64,000 nucleotides of DNA from Adiantum capillus-veneris (lineage: Eukaryota > Streptophyta > Polypodiopsida > Polypodiales > Pteridaceae). The DNA lies in contig CM043966.1 in assembly GCA_014529385.2 (NCBI GenBank), forward strand, positions 42,911,037 to 42,975,036. The letters are read 5' to 3'. The notes below the pieces were generated by a model. That model did no database searches. It was not told the origin of the DNA and saw nothing but the letters and a program-made list of their open reading frames with translations. The translations under genes were made by a program, and so were the position numbers. Every line of letters starts with the position of its first letter. The first letter of the stretch is position 1. This document shows, one piece after another, positions 36,898 through 48,239 of this stretch.

Positions 36898-38442
36898 TCA
36901 TTTGTAATATCCTTGCGCTTGAAGTATATTTGATGGCGCAAATATTTTTGTCTGTACTTTTGGATTCAATTGTATCTTTTTCGTGCCATTTTTGGGAATC
37001 ACGGTTGGTAAATTCCCTTGAAGATATTTAGGCTTTCTAGATTGAGAATCATTTTTGAACCTGTTTCTAGCCCAGTTGTTCGATCTCCTATTTTGAGTTG
37101 AATTTGATCTTGATTTACCTGTTTGTTGTTTTGGTTTGAAGTTATTTGCTACTGTATAGCCTGATATCTTTGGTTTAGGTAACCAAACATTTGGTTGACC
37201 ACTGTAGTAGCCTTGCTCTTCTAAGCTGTACTGGGAGGCAATCCATCCCATTTGTTTACTTGAATTGCTGAGAGTAGGATCATTTACCCAAACTGGATCT
37301 TTGACATTGATGTCATTGGCTGCAACATAGGTTTTGATTTGTTGCTTGTGTCTTTGTTTACTCATCATTGGGTATTTTGGCTGAAAGACCTTTTTATACT
37401 CTTGTCGAGGCTGTTGGTCTTGGTTTCCCTGGGGTGTTGAAGCCACTGCTGTTTGCTTTGATTGTTTAACTGCATTGGTGATCTCCTTGTTCGACTTTTG
37501 TTCTACAGAAGAAGAGGTTAAGCCTCCTTGGACCTTTGCTTTTCCCTTGTCTTCTGCTGATAAAGGTCGAGATGTAATGACTTGGAATGTTTGTACCTTT
37601 TCTTGTTGATGACATGCTTTGGTGATTTCTTCATTTAAACTGACTTGAACCGTCTTTTGTGCCTCTATTTTTGAACAACTGTTTGAGTCTTTAATTTCCT
37701 CTGCCAGTTGGAAAGAAGTAAGTTGACTCTTTTCTTCAGATGCAATGCTTACCATGGCCTTTGGTTCACATTGCTCTTTATTGATCTCTTTGTAGGTCTT
37801 TTGATAGGCTTCATGTGCTTGTTGCACCATTTGCTTCTGATTGTTCAAGTTAATTGTGATTTGTGTCACCTTTGGTTCTGTGGCATCTTCCATTGGCGAG
37901 ACAATATTAGCATCTGACTTTATGACCACCTCTGCCTTGTGACTCAAGTCTGCCTTTGAACACATTGAGATGTCTATTTCTTGGCTTTGAGACTTGATCT
38001 CTGGCTCTGTTGAATTCCTGGGTGCATCCCTTAGCGATGAACTATCTGTGCTATTGGCATTATTATGTAGAATCTTTGATTCCACATTGCTGCTTGTTGA
38101 AATCTTCAGTGGAAAGTCCTTGACTGCCCATCCCTGCTCTGGTTCTGGGTCACAGATAATTTCTTCATCCACTTCCTCTGACATTGAATCGTCCGCTGCA
38201 TCCTTGTCGGATCTTTCGACTTTAGGCCTTAAAAATTCCCATCTGACCATCTGTTGTAGTTGATCTTTTTTTGCAGCTTGATTTTCAATTAAAATATCAT
38301 TGACACCTTTGACCTCCAATATTTTAGTCATCAGTTTGTCTCTGGTATCCTTTGACAAGATATGCTTTCTTTCTATTGACTTTCGACTTGGAGACGTCTG
38401 CTTTAATGATTCTGCTGCTTGTAGTCTGATACTGTCTTGGTT
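36898..38442 (-). CDS. In-frame continuation after the gag-like stop, unrecognised
   Basis: The frame of the gag-like ORF continues for 514 codons after a single TAA, without an ATG near its start, so it would be made by stop readthrough or not at all. The chain is hydrophilic, rich in Lys, Gln, Ser and Glu. Its last third becomes basic and aromatic: PVWVNDP, MGWIASQYS, NVWLPKPKIS, NNWARNRFKN. The W.PK words link it to the tryptophan-repeat protein of the related element at 56077-57369. No protease or RT motif. Alternatives: a second ORF translated by reinitiation, or a simple nonsense mutation in a 1,025-codon gene. Confidence 0.5.
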   Translation of the reverse strand, partial: NQDSIRLQAAESLKQTSPSRKSIERKHILSKDTRDKLMTKILEVKGVNDILIENQAAKKDQLQQMVRWEFLRPKVERSDKDAADDSMSEEVDEEIICDPEPEQGWAVKDFPLKISTSSNVESKILHNNANSTDSSSLRDAPRNSTEPEIKSQSQEIDISMCSKADLSHKAEVVIKSDANIVSPMEDATEPKVTQITINLNNQKQMVQQAHEAYQKTYKEINKEQCEPKAMVSIASEEKSQLTSFQLAEEIKDSNSCSKIEAQKTVQVSLNEEITKACHQQEKVQTFQVITSRPLSAEDKGKAKVQGGLTSSSVEQKSNKEITNAVKQSKQTAVASTPQGNQDQQPRQEYKKVFQPKYPMMSKQRHKQQIKTYVAANDINVKDPVWVNDPTLSNSSKQMGWIASQYSLEEQGYYSGQPNVWLPKPKISGYTVANNFKPKQQTGKSRSNSTQNRRSNNWARNRFKNDSQSRKPKYLQGNLPTVIPKNGTKKIQLNPKVQTKIFAPSNILQAQGYYK

Positions 38443-39975
38443 TTACTGCTTCATCATATCTAAGTGCATCTTTACTGGGCAATTGGGTATTAGATGATTA
38501 ATGCCACATCCGTAGCAATGCACATCTATTCCTATTTGTTCTATACTAGGTCGAGGTATCTGTTCATAATATTGTTGGTATTCGTTGCCCATAGTATCTT
38601 TAATCAAATATGTCATCAACACGACATGTAGATACTTGAAAACCAACATTGACGCTGGCTTTGACTGATTGCCCTTATCTTTTTCGACTGTGGCATTCTC
38701 AAGAAGCTTGTAATAGCTTCCATTATAACCCTGGTAGATGGTCGTTTCATCCCCTTCTTCAGTGACCAACTTTAATTCTATGTCTGTTATGAACATGTGA
38801 TCCTTTATCTGTGGCTTCTGTATAGTCTTAGGACTCTGTTGTCTCTTCGATCTTGTATTTGGCTTCTGTTGTCCGCTGATTTGTAAGAGAGTATTGTGAC
38901 TCTCTTTTGTTGTTTGTAGTTGATAGGGTTGTCCTGATTGCAGTAAATGAGGTGGAGATTGGACTCCCCCCATCCGAGAGTGTTCCCTATCTGTAAGAGG
39001 CATCTTTCTTATGCCAGATGTGGATATTCTAGCTTTGTCATCTAGCTCAGCTAATTGAGCTAGGTCTTTATGAAGTCGTGCTAACTCAATAGCTGATTCT
39101 TCGATTGATTGTACGTATGTTTGTGTTGGTACATTTTGTGGTGCATGTGTAGTGTTCGGTATCTGGTTAGAGATCATTTCATCATGTGTCCGTTGCTCAA
39201 TTTGGTCTTGTGGAGTTGAAGGTGACAAGATGAAAGCTGCAGCTCTTTCCGAGAATTTATCTGCAATAAGATCTAATTCATAGCATCTTCCATCTATATC
39301 ATAGCTCCTGTCCTCAATGCGCGCTGCCCATAGTGTCCTAGGTACCGACTCGCTAAATGTCCTTACCCGCGTGACTTGAATCCATCTTTGTCCATCAGAA
39401 TCTACATAAATTGGATCTTTCCATCTTGTTTCGTGGATCCAATGAAGGGCTATTGATTCAGGTTGCTTGTTGACTTCTAAAGTGGTTGAAGGCAACTGTC
39501 GTTTACACATAGCATCAAGGAATTCCTTTCTGCTGACTGTGTCTTCATTTTTTGGCAGATTGATTATAGTAGGCCCCGTCTCTTGAGTGATTTCTCTGTT
39601 CTGAACTACCACTGTATCTGCATTGGAAGCTAAAGGTAAGCTCATTACCAAGCGGTAAGTATTACCACTTGTCGACATGTATTTGTATCCCAATTTTGAA
39701 CCATCTTCATGAGCTATGAAGCATTGATCTGGCTCTTCCGTTGCTTGCTGAGGTGTTTCTGCTTTGTACCATCTACCCTCCATATCTCTATAGAGATTGC
39801 TACAGTTTTTGTCCTTGTATTTTGACTTTATCAAGTGCACAGTGACTCGACAACTGCTAACCTCTTGAAGATCTTGTCTGTGCAATTTTATTATGTCCAA
39901 CTCACTACCTGGTTTGAGCTTCATGTACACCGATCCCAAACAATCTTCCATTAGGTTCTTTTGTGAATTAGCCAT
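38443..39975 (-). CDS. Gag-like ORF ending in a zinc knuckle
   Basis: 510 residues from ATG at 39975 (MANSQKNLMEDCLGS). The open frame extends eight codons further upstream without an ATG. Most of the chain is polar, Gln/Thr/Ser rich, with aromatic segments of the RWYKAET and GQRWIQVT type that recur (DMEGRWYK, DSDGQRWIQ, YNGSYYK). Near the C-terminus, at residues 487-499, CYGCGINHLIPNC is a zinc knuckle with spacing CX2CX3HX4C, one residue short of the retroviral CX2CX4HX4C. A terminal nucleic-acid-binding knuckle and the position after leader and primer site suggest a Gag role. I see no similarity to known plant Gag families. The frame ends with TAA at 38443-38445 and the same frame stays open beyond it. 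Confidence 0.6.
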   Translation of the reverse strand: MANSQKNLMEDCLGSVYMKLKPGSELDIIKLHRQDLQEVSSCRVTVHLIKSKYKDKNCSNLYRDMEGRWYKAETPQQATEEPDQCFIAHEDGSKLGYKYMSTSGNTYRLVMSLPLASNADTVVVQNREITQETGPTIINLPKNEDTVSRKEFLDAMCKRQLPSTTLEVNKQPESIALHWIHETRWKDPIYVDSDGQRWIQVTRVRTFSESVPRTLWAARIEDRSYDIDGRCYELDLIADKFSERAAAFILSPSTPQDQIEQRTHDEMISNQIPNTTHAPQNVPTQTYVQSIEESAIELARLHKDLAQLAELDDKARISTSGIRKMPLTDREHSRMGGVQSPPHLLQSGQPYQLQTTKESHNTLLQISGQQKPNTRSKRQQSPKTIQKPQIKDHMFITDIELKLVTEEGDETTIYQGYNGSYYKLLENATVEKDKGNQSKPASMLVFKYLHVVLMTYLIKDTMGNEYQQYYEQIPRPSIEQIGIDVHCYGCGINHLIPNCPVKMHLDMMKQ

Positions 39976-41795
39976 GTTGGTAGCTTCGTCTACTTCCACA
40001 ACCTGTATTGTTGGGCTTTTCAGAGCATCTTGCTTGGACTTTAGATAGCAATTGTCGCATCATCCATGTAGCATGGAAAGTCTTTGAAATGACCTATTAA
40101 CTCCAACCTAATGCCAACTGATTTGACTGTTATTAATGAGCTTGAAGCTGCATCATAACTGCTTTGATTTGCCGATGTTGCCATTGACTGTGCTGTTGCA
40201 TCTGCTGCTCCATTTTTCTTTCAACCCTGTTACTGACCTGCTGAGCACTTGTATTCCCTTTTTCTAGCCTCTCCCATGGGTGACCAGTGGTTTCCCTAAT
40301 TCAAAGCTCTCTGCTAGGCTTAGCTGTGATCTCGACGATCTGATTTACCTGTATAACTGTAGCACTAGTTGGCAAGATACTTACCACTGTACTGCAACGA
40401 CTGCATCCTTCATAGAAATTCTTGGTTCGAGCTAACCTGTGTTTACTTTAGCACACAATCTGCAAAACTCTATTTAGCAGGACTGCCGTTTTACAATGAA
40501 CAGAAAATTCTTGTTGTACCCTTGACAGTCACACTTGTGCCTTGAGCTCGCACTTTTAGCTGAATTAGATTGAAGCTAGCACAAAAGAATTTATGCACTA
40601 CTTGCACTGATTTGCTAGCTAATGGCTGATTCAGAAACTTTCAGAAACTTGAGACTGTTATGACAAGTCGAGGTTCCTTGTGTACGGTCTCACCGCTACC
40701 AAATTCGTTTATGGATTCACAATTTTATACTAGGCATTGGTTTGATTTTACACCTTCATGCTGGTGACCAGTGTTAAAAAAAAAAAAAACGATAATTTCA
40801 ATATGCTAGAATTAGCAGTTTTAAATGATCACTTGCAAGGCTTCAAGACCAATTCTGTTTCACTTTTTAGCTTCCCGAAGATGAAAAGCTCACATGCATT
40901 CGTGTCGGCTCTTAATGAAATCCAATGCTTGGGTTGACTCTAGTTTGTGGCCTAACTGTCCAATTTCTATTGTGTACTTCGATGCTACACTTCTCGCAGG
41001 CTTACAAGAGTTCTCATAAGAAATGAAGCCGGTATCGCCAATTAGTGACTCACTAGCCCCTCTCCTAGGTGCTCAATGTCGTAGGTCTAGTGATGTCAAT
41101 GTGAATCTCAATATTCAACAATGTCTCAATGGCGCTCACTAACTAATGGCTCAAATCCAATGTCGCAAAAGAGTAATTCAAAATGATCTCGGACGTGTCA
41201 ATGAGATCTCTAGGATAATCGGCAATCAAGTTAATCAATCTATCTCACCTGCTCTATGTGCAATGAGGGTATGCTCAATGTAGAAGGTCACAGAATTGCA
41301 AGATATGGTCTCACAATTACTCTCAGTGGGATGCTCTCTACGCTTCACCTCCTCTCAATTGTGGCCATGTGCTCACTTGTGCTCATAGTACATTGCCGAC
41401 AATCTCAATTGTAAGGTGAATGTGTGTAATAGGCCATCGTCAATGTGTGCTATAGGTCCAAATACCAACGCTTTTTTCAATTACTCAAGTGTGTGCTATC
41501 AAAGCAATGGAGTATGTCGATGTGGGCTCGTCAAATCTCAGTGGCAACCTAGGTGTTGTAGATACTAGGTCTAATTTACGTGTCAAGAGCCCCCTTCACT
41601 CATAGAGCGCGTGTATATAAGTGTGTGTGTTGTGTGGGGTTGGCGTCGGCAGCCAAGGCGGTGGGTCGCCAACTGTGGGTGTGTTAGTGTGGGCCAAGCC
41701 AGGCGGGCAAGGGACCTCGAGCAAGGCGGGGTGGGCCAGCAGCGTTTTGGCGGGGTTGGGGCACTAAGGCGCGTGACTAGGCGGGATACAAGGAA

Positions 41796-41843
<48 letters not shown>

Positions 41844-43531
41844 GGGTGCGCCGTTTGCAGGCAGTGGATATATAGAGTACGCAACGTGTGTGTGTGGGTG
41901 TGCGCGTTTATTGGCAGGTGGGCCATATGCAGAAAATGGCTTGTTTATGGCAGCGCAAAGTCAGGCGACGCAGACTCCAGGATACAGCACAGGAGATGCA
42001 GCGTGTGTGTGAGTTAAAAGGCGTCGCCAACTCTGCAGGTCATTGCCGAGAGCAGGGCGTGCTCGTTTATGGCAGGTGGGGTCGCCAACTGTGGGGTTGC
42101 AGGGCCGAGAGCACGAGCGCGCAGGAAGACTAGGCGCTGCAACGAATGCGTAGGAGGTCTCGAGCCGGCAAAGCGTAGGAGAACTTGGGCGGCTCAGGCG
42201 TAGGATGTCCCGCCGGCAAGGAGCACACGCGCGTAGGAGGTCCTTGTTTAGCGTGAATCACGGCGTCACTTCAGCCGGGCAGCCAGCTTCGGTCAACGTG
42301 GGAGCAGGAGGCAGGTGAGTTTTTTTTTTTAATAACAAAAAATCACACAATTAAATTAAAAAAATCACACAAAAAATAAATACAAAAACACACATAAACT
42401 ACAAAACACATTAAAAATTTCCAAGAATCATCAAAGAATCACAAAAATTCAAAAACACGTACAATAATAAATTTATAAAATACACAAATAATCAAAAAAC
42501 ACTTACAAAATACCAAAATGAGCACCAATAATAAATAAAAAACACAAAAAAATAAAAAAAAAACACCAAAAAATCAAAACATGCACAAAATTACTAAAAA
42601 ACACAAAAATATAAAAAACACACAAAAACAATTATTACAAAAAACACAAAACAATCACAAAACAGAAACAAAAATAGAAAAACACAGAAAAATAATAAAA
42701 TACACAAATATAAAATTCAAAATCAAATCTTATCAAACAAAAACCTAAAAATGTAAAAAAATTTAAACTAGCACGCAAAAACACTCAAAAACCAAAAAAA
42801 AATTGCCCCTGCACTCCACAATTCACTCGAATTAGGCGATTTATCAGTTTTCTGAGCATAATTAGCACATTTGAGTAAAAATTATCAAAAATTGCCAAAA
42901 CTAACCAAAAAATTATCAGAAAATTCTCAAAAATTCTAGATCAGCCCACCGACCTACACATTTGCAATCAAGCAATCGAAACACCGAAATTGATCACTTA
43001 CTTAATCAAAATCGCACAAAACATCATTCTTTAAGCACACAAATCGCTCGAAACTGTGCTTAAATGAACACAGAAATCACCCTCTCTTGCACGATGACTA
43101 ATCGCACTCGAAACAACATTTTGCATCAATTAAACATCAATTCGAGCATCCAAATCTCAAATTTAATCAATCATTAACACGCTTTTTGCATCAAATCATG
43201 CACATAAGCATACATAACCAAATTTGACCGAATTTCGACAGCATTTCGGCATCACAACGGAATTAGAAAAACATAGACAGAGCTCATTGATGACCATAAG
43301 CAATCACATGCTTCTCAGAAGCAACTTGGACTCCAAAACAGCCCCAAATTGCCCCAAATTAGGCACTTCCGCCTACACACAAGCGGGCATAAACCGTACC
43401 TAGTTTTGCATTTTATGAATGCACATGGTTCATGAACCAAACCTGCACATAAAATCAGAAAATTAGCATTAATTTCAAAACCTTAATTAGCCACAAACTC
43501 AGCGATTAAGCACTTGATTAGTGCCCAACAC

Positions 43532-43563
<32 letters not shown>

Positions 43564-44122
43564 CGATCCCGTAAAATCACCTACACACAACCAACAAAAT
43601 TATCAATGTGTAGCATTGTTTAGCATGAATGTAAACACATAATTATCATGGACATGCATCAAATAATCAATCCAAATCAGCACTTTGCAAAATGCCCAAC
43701 TAATTAGTGAATGTAATTAGTGAAAATTTGTGATTAATAGGTGATTTCGGCTACGATTTGCGCACAAATAGAGTAGGATATGAGTGTGTGGATCACATAG
43801 GCATGTTGTCCATACACCCAACTCACTTTCTACTTGTGTGTAGCACAAAAAACAATTATCAATCAACGGGAAATTAGCATCAAAGTTAGGGAAAATTAGT
43901 GAAAATTAGTGAATTTGATGGTCAATATTAGTGATCAAAATCAAGAACTAATGATGTGTGTGGGTTGGTTTGTGATGTTCTAAGCATAATCAATGCTAAC
44001 CCAAGCACTAATCACACTAAAAACCACTCAATTAATCAACACACCTAATCTAAAAACTAACAAAATTAGGGAAATTAGTGTCTCCTAATCACACCAATGG
44101 CACCTCTAGCTTAGGCAATCGG
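39976..44122 (-). other. Long leader of the 10.7-kb element
   Basis: 4.1 kb between primer site and first ORF. It contains a very A-rich, C-punctuated tract (about 42320-42830, AAAAACACAAA words), a G-rich segment with a GT microsatellite (41590-42310; GT run about 41799-41842), and a second GT run (43533-43562). No ORF has recognisable motifs. Confidence 0.7.
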
Positions 44123-44140
44123 TCCCCGGCAACGGCGCCA
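44123..44140 (-). other. tRNA-Asp primer binding site
   Basis: Minus strand TGGCGCCGTTGCCGGGGA, one base inside the 5' LTR. This is the tRNA-Asp primer site known from Athila/Tat-type Ty3/gypsy elements of plants. Confidence 0.85.
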
Positions 44141-44141
44141 A

Positions 44142-45122
44142 TGTTAGAACGTCATCCTAGCATAGGGAGGACATCAACATAATGTCAATCCGAGGAGTAG
44201 GATCCGGCTAGGGCATGGAAACACACAAGTGGCTTGTGCGTGCCAAATGGAGGATTAGAAGGTGAAACCTACACACAAAGAAAGCTACGGAGCGGGTAAG
44301 ATGTTGCTCCGAGGAGTGAGCACACTACTTACTCTACCATTCGGCCTAATCTCTCACACACAAGCTTAATCATGCACTACTCTCTAATCAATCACTAATC
44401 CGACTCTAATCAAGCACACAACGAGCATAGAATAGCATAGAATGACCACACCGGGCACCAACACTCTACACAAGCCTACGCACACTTAATAGCATGCTTA
44501 AACAAGAGGGAAATGTGAAAAAAGAGATATATTAATAAAAAAATCAGCCACTAATCTTTGATTAATCAAGCATTGATTACACCATGAGCAAATGAGAGAG
44601 AAGAGGTTAGAGTTTAGCTATTGGCATGAGGCCGAATCGTCCATGCATGCGCATAGGAAGCTCAAGAACTCCATAGCCATCTCCTTCTTCACAAAGCTTA
44701 TCTCAAGTGAGTAAGAATCCCCTTTCACATTGTGTGTTTTGAGTTATATACTCTCTAGGCTTTTTAGAAGTGGTCGAGCACTCAAATGGCCAAACTCACT
44801 TAATCTGCTATCTGCACTGCCCAGGATCTAAATATAGCTCAATGTTTACAACTTGGAACTCTTGATGAGCCCAAAACATAATTACAACCCGCATTTACGA
44901 TCATTTGACGGAAAATCCTAAAACTTAAGTGGCCGTCAATTGTGACCGTAACTCCATAGATAGTCATCAATTCCAACTCTTCTCTGCATCTGTTGCTTGT
45001 ATTTGCTTCATCTTCATCTTTACTTCGCATCCGCATCATTTGACCTCATTAGCATTTACTAATAATAGTAAATAGCATCTTTGACTGGTCCATTTGGCCA
45101 TTGTTGACTTAGCCGCCAAACA
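44142..45122 (-). repeat. 5' LTR of the 10.7-kb element (981 bp)
   Basis: Minus strand begins TGTTTGGCGGCTAAGTC and ends ACGTTCTAACA. It holds a single copy of the unit that is duplicated in the other LTR. Confidence 0.9.
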
Positions 45123-45183
45123 CTCTCTCCATCCAAGCACTTTCTTTCTCAAGCCACATCTACACACGAAGGAATGCTCAAGG

Positions 45184-46029
45184 AAATGCTCAATATGTTA
45201 TTCACTTTCCACTTCAACTCAAGTTAAAAGGCTAATTCCATTACAAAATGTACTCTCCTCTCCCGTGAGGAAGCCACCTTTATCCTCACACCTCTCTCTA
45301 AACGCTTCAAACCTTGCCCTGTCCAATTCCTCCCTAAGATACACAAACCTTTGCTTGTAGCCCACCCTATTTGCTCATATCGTGGCTACATGTTTGAAAA
45401 TGCCTCCAAATGGCTACACTATCAACTTTACTCCATCCTTCTTTCACAAAAAAACACCTAAAAGACTCGTTATCCCTCATCATTGATCTCCAATCTAAAC
45501 CCTTCCCTCCACACAATCTCCTTTTCACCTTTGATGTGACTTCTCTATACCCTAGCATCCCTATGTCTGAGGGACTCTTGGCCCTCAAAAACACCATCAC
45601 CAACTCCTTTGATACCCCAAAAACAGAGTTTATCATCTCACTGGCCACCTTTATTCTATCACACCACTATCTTTGCTTCAAGGATAAAGTGTGGAAAGAA
45701 ATCAAAGGCACCGCAATGGGATCAAACTTCGGAATGGTTTATGCTTGCCAATTTTTGTGCCACCTAGAAAACCACTCCCCCCTTATCCATAACCCTAACT
45801 TAGCGTATTACAAAAGATTCATAGATGACGCCTTTGGGGTTTGGACGAGCACTCAAAACTCACTCACTGTTGCTCTTGCCTCTTATGCCTTCCCTTTACA
45901 AGAACATATAGTAATCACACCCATCATATCCTCTTTTGAAGCTACGATTCTAGATATCCATTTATTCAAGGGACAATCTTTCAACCATCTTGGTATTCTC
46001 GACTCCAATTATTACCAAAAGCCTCTTAA
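45184..46029 (+). mobile_element. Penelope-like element, part 2 (reverse transcriptase core)
   Basis: PVQFLPKIHKP and PICSYRG (fingers) precede motif A, FTFDVTSLYPSIP, in which the first Asp is catalytic. GTAMGSNFG (the AMGS box typical of the family) and motif C, YKRFIDDAFGVW, carrying the Asp pair, follow. LYPSIP, GTAMGS and RFIDD in this order are diagnostic of Penelope-like RT rather than LTR or LINE RT. One or two frameshifts lie at the start (near 45260 and 45455). The frame is cut at the TTAA of the piggyBac-like insertion. Confidence 0.85.
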
Positions 46030-47365
46030 CACTAGAATGGTAACATGACACTTTTATGTCCTTGGACACTTTTGTGTCTTGTTAAGTGACCATTTTGCTT
46101 GAATTATTTGAAGAGTATGAAAATGAATTTCTAGGTGCTATATATCCACAAAGTTGCCTTATGATCTGAAAAAAACATAGCATTTTTTTTTGAGTATCGA
46201 TCTCACCATTAACCTTACTCTTGCACAACATTTTTGAACCTAAACTGTGTGAAAAAACGGGTCTTGTTTTTGGTTTTTTTTAAATTTTTGGCAACTATAC
46301 CACTCTAAACTTCATGTTTGTGAGGTTTAGATGGCTAGAGGTTAGGCCTTCATAGTTCTCAACATGTTTTGATGCTTGTAGGGAGAGCTAAGTGTTAAAA
46401 TTGAAAGTTATGACCAATTTACAAGAATTGCATAATCCTGTTTTTTGGCCAAAATTAGCACTTTTATGATTTTTTTGGTGACTTTCTTGATATCCAAATT
46501 CAATTTTGATTGTGTAAGTGTAATGTATAACATAAAGCTAATCTTCCTTGAGTTTTGGGGGACCTAATATGCTATATAGCATAGTATGTGATGATGGTTG
46601 AGTTTTTGATTGCTGAAGAATACGATACATTTTAGAGTAGCAAGTATAACTTTCTCAATATTGCTAGTTTCTTAAGCCAATTGTGTGTATTTTGTAGGTA
46701 GTAACCATATCTAATCATAGACTACAAACTTGGTTAGATATTGAGTAGTTTCTATGGGTTTCTAGAGGTCATAATGCTAAACCCAGTTTTTTCATGTTTG
46801 TTGTATTTAGCACTTTATCATTGCCCCCAAGGTTCCAATTGTAAGAGATCCATTATCCTTTTGACATGCTCCATGGATCCTTTTGAATCCAGAGGCCCAA
46901 AGGGAACTAAGAAAACATGTATATAGTATCTGTATTGAGCGTGACTATAGAAACTTTGATGATAGGTCTGCAGAATGGAAAAAATACAACTTTTTTGTAC
47001 CTATTTTTTTTCCCAAAAAAAAATTAGTGAGGTAAAAGCAACCATATGTTTTGGTCACCAACCCATTGAAGTTAACAGGGCATTTTATCTCATGTCCTAC
47101 AAAAATCTCCACTCTTATTTATATGCAATCAACTGTAAGAAATTGCTGTTTTGGGCAAAATCCACTGTCCATCAACTTTGGAGGCTTGTAGTGACCAAGG
47201 GATGAGAAAAATTACAAGTTTCTCATTTTTTCCATATGTAGTAGTTATTGAACTATAAGCTCATGAAAGGATTTCTCAAAATGAGTGCATCTACTATGGT
47301 TTTGGAAATTTTTCCCAAAACCCTGAAATGACACTTTTATGTTCTGTTAGGTTACCATTCTAGTG
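46030..47365. mobile_element. piggyBac-like non-autonomous DNA transposon
   Basis: Perfect 15-bp terminal inverted repeats CACTAGAATGGTAAC / GTTACCATTCTAGTG, flanked on both sides by TTAA (46026-46029 and 47366-47369), the target duplication of piggyBac elements. The CCCTAGAAAG start known for piggyBac resembles the CACTAGAATG here. A direct word TGACACTTTTATGT lies just inside both ends. The 1336 bp encode no recognisable transposase. Removing it with one TTAA restores the Penelope-like reading frame across the site, which confirms the boundaries. Confidence 0.85.
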
Positions 47366-47849
47366 TTAACTCATACCAATATATACCTTGGATCTCTTGG
47401 CACCATATACACCAAAAAATAGCCTTCATTAAAGCCGAACTTAGATGATACATCATTAGAGAAAGCACTCCCAGAGGATTCTCTTTTTTGAGAAACCCCT
47501 TCTTCCAAAGGCTCCTTTGCAGAGGATATCCAATAATTTTCCTCCTTAAGGTGAATGGTTCATCACTTACAAGGAACGACCTACCCTTTTAACTAAAACC
47601 CTTGCTTCAAAAAATCCTCTCCTAAACATCCTGAAACTCCCTTTCACACCAGAAACTCGGAGATTGAATCCTATCCAAACAATTGCCAAACCTCTCCGTC
47701 TCTCCTATAGCATCTCCCCTAACCTTTCACATCTTGATAAACCCATCTTATGTTGGACCAATGGACCTAACTTAGAAACTCTTCTAATCCAAACAAAAGA
47801 TGCAAAAGAAGCAAATAATCTTATAAGGCTATCTTCTTTTTTGTGATTA
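47366..47849 (+). mobile_element. Penelope-like element, part 3 (C-terminal region)
   Basis: Continues from part 2 with NSYQYIPWISWHHIHQKIAF and IKAELR, corresponding to the KPT..HQYLH..S.HP.H..KGIIKGE.LR motif of the family. A TGA replaces the next codon. After more frame changes the thumb-like end reads LCWTNGPNLETLLIQTK, then a stop at 47844-47846. No GIY-YIG endonuclease follows, so this belongs to the endonuclease-deficient group. Confidence 0.75.
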
Positions 47850-48239
47850 CCTCACCCTAACTCCTACCTCTTGGTTTGTAGGTTGATCCCCCTCCTCCTC
47901 CCTTAAAAGTTATCTTGTGAGAAACTCCCTCCCAACCAAAACCCCCCTCCTCCTTAAGATTGTACTCCCTCCTTTTCAGAATGAACTTCAAATTTTGTTT
48001 CTTTAAGATGTACACCTTGAACACCATGTTTTTGCAACACCTCCCCCCTTGCTCCTAAAGTTCTCTACCCCCCCACCCCACCCCACCCCCCTTTTTTTTA
48101 AGGTACAGGGTTAATTACTTTGGAATATACACTATTGAATCCATACCAAGTTTTTTACTTTGAAATACACACTATTGGATCTATACCAAGTTTTTGGAGA
48201 TACACCGCTTGGAATTAAAACACCTCTCTTTTTATACCA
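47850..48239. other. Pyrimidine-rich DNA with a short tandem repeat
   Basis: C/T-rich with a CCCCACCCCACCCC run near 48070. A diverged 45-bp tandem pair follows (about 48115 and 48157), both reading ACTTTG.AATA.ACACTATTG. Confidence 0.6.

Larger units (their letters stand above)
34425..45122 (-). mobile_element. 10.7-kb LTR retrotransposon with unusual ORFs and no pol
   Basis: LTRs 34425-35582 and 44142-45122 begin and end TGTT...AACA. They are flanked by a perfect 5-bp duplication CTCTC (34420-34424 and 45123-45127). A tRNA-Asp primer site (44140-44123) and a polypurine tract beside the left LTR show that it runs on the minus strand. Order: 5' LTR, 4.1-kb leader, gag-like ORF, one stop, second ORF, 1.3-kb 3' region, 3' LTR. 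No protease, RT, RNase H or integrase motif is seen, so it must depend on another element. LTRs differ at only about 2-3% of sites in the stretch I compared, so insertion is fairly recent. Confidence 0.9.

Noticed and set aside
41611-42133. 133-aa Cys/Val/Arg-rich ORF
   Set aside because: Spans a GT microsatellite in the G-rich part of a retroelement leader; composition is explained by the DNA.
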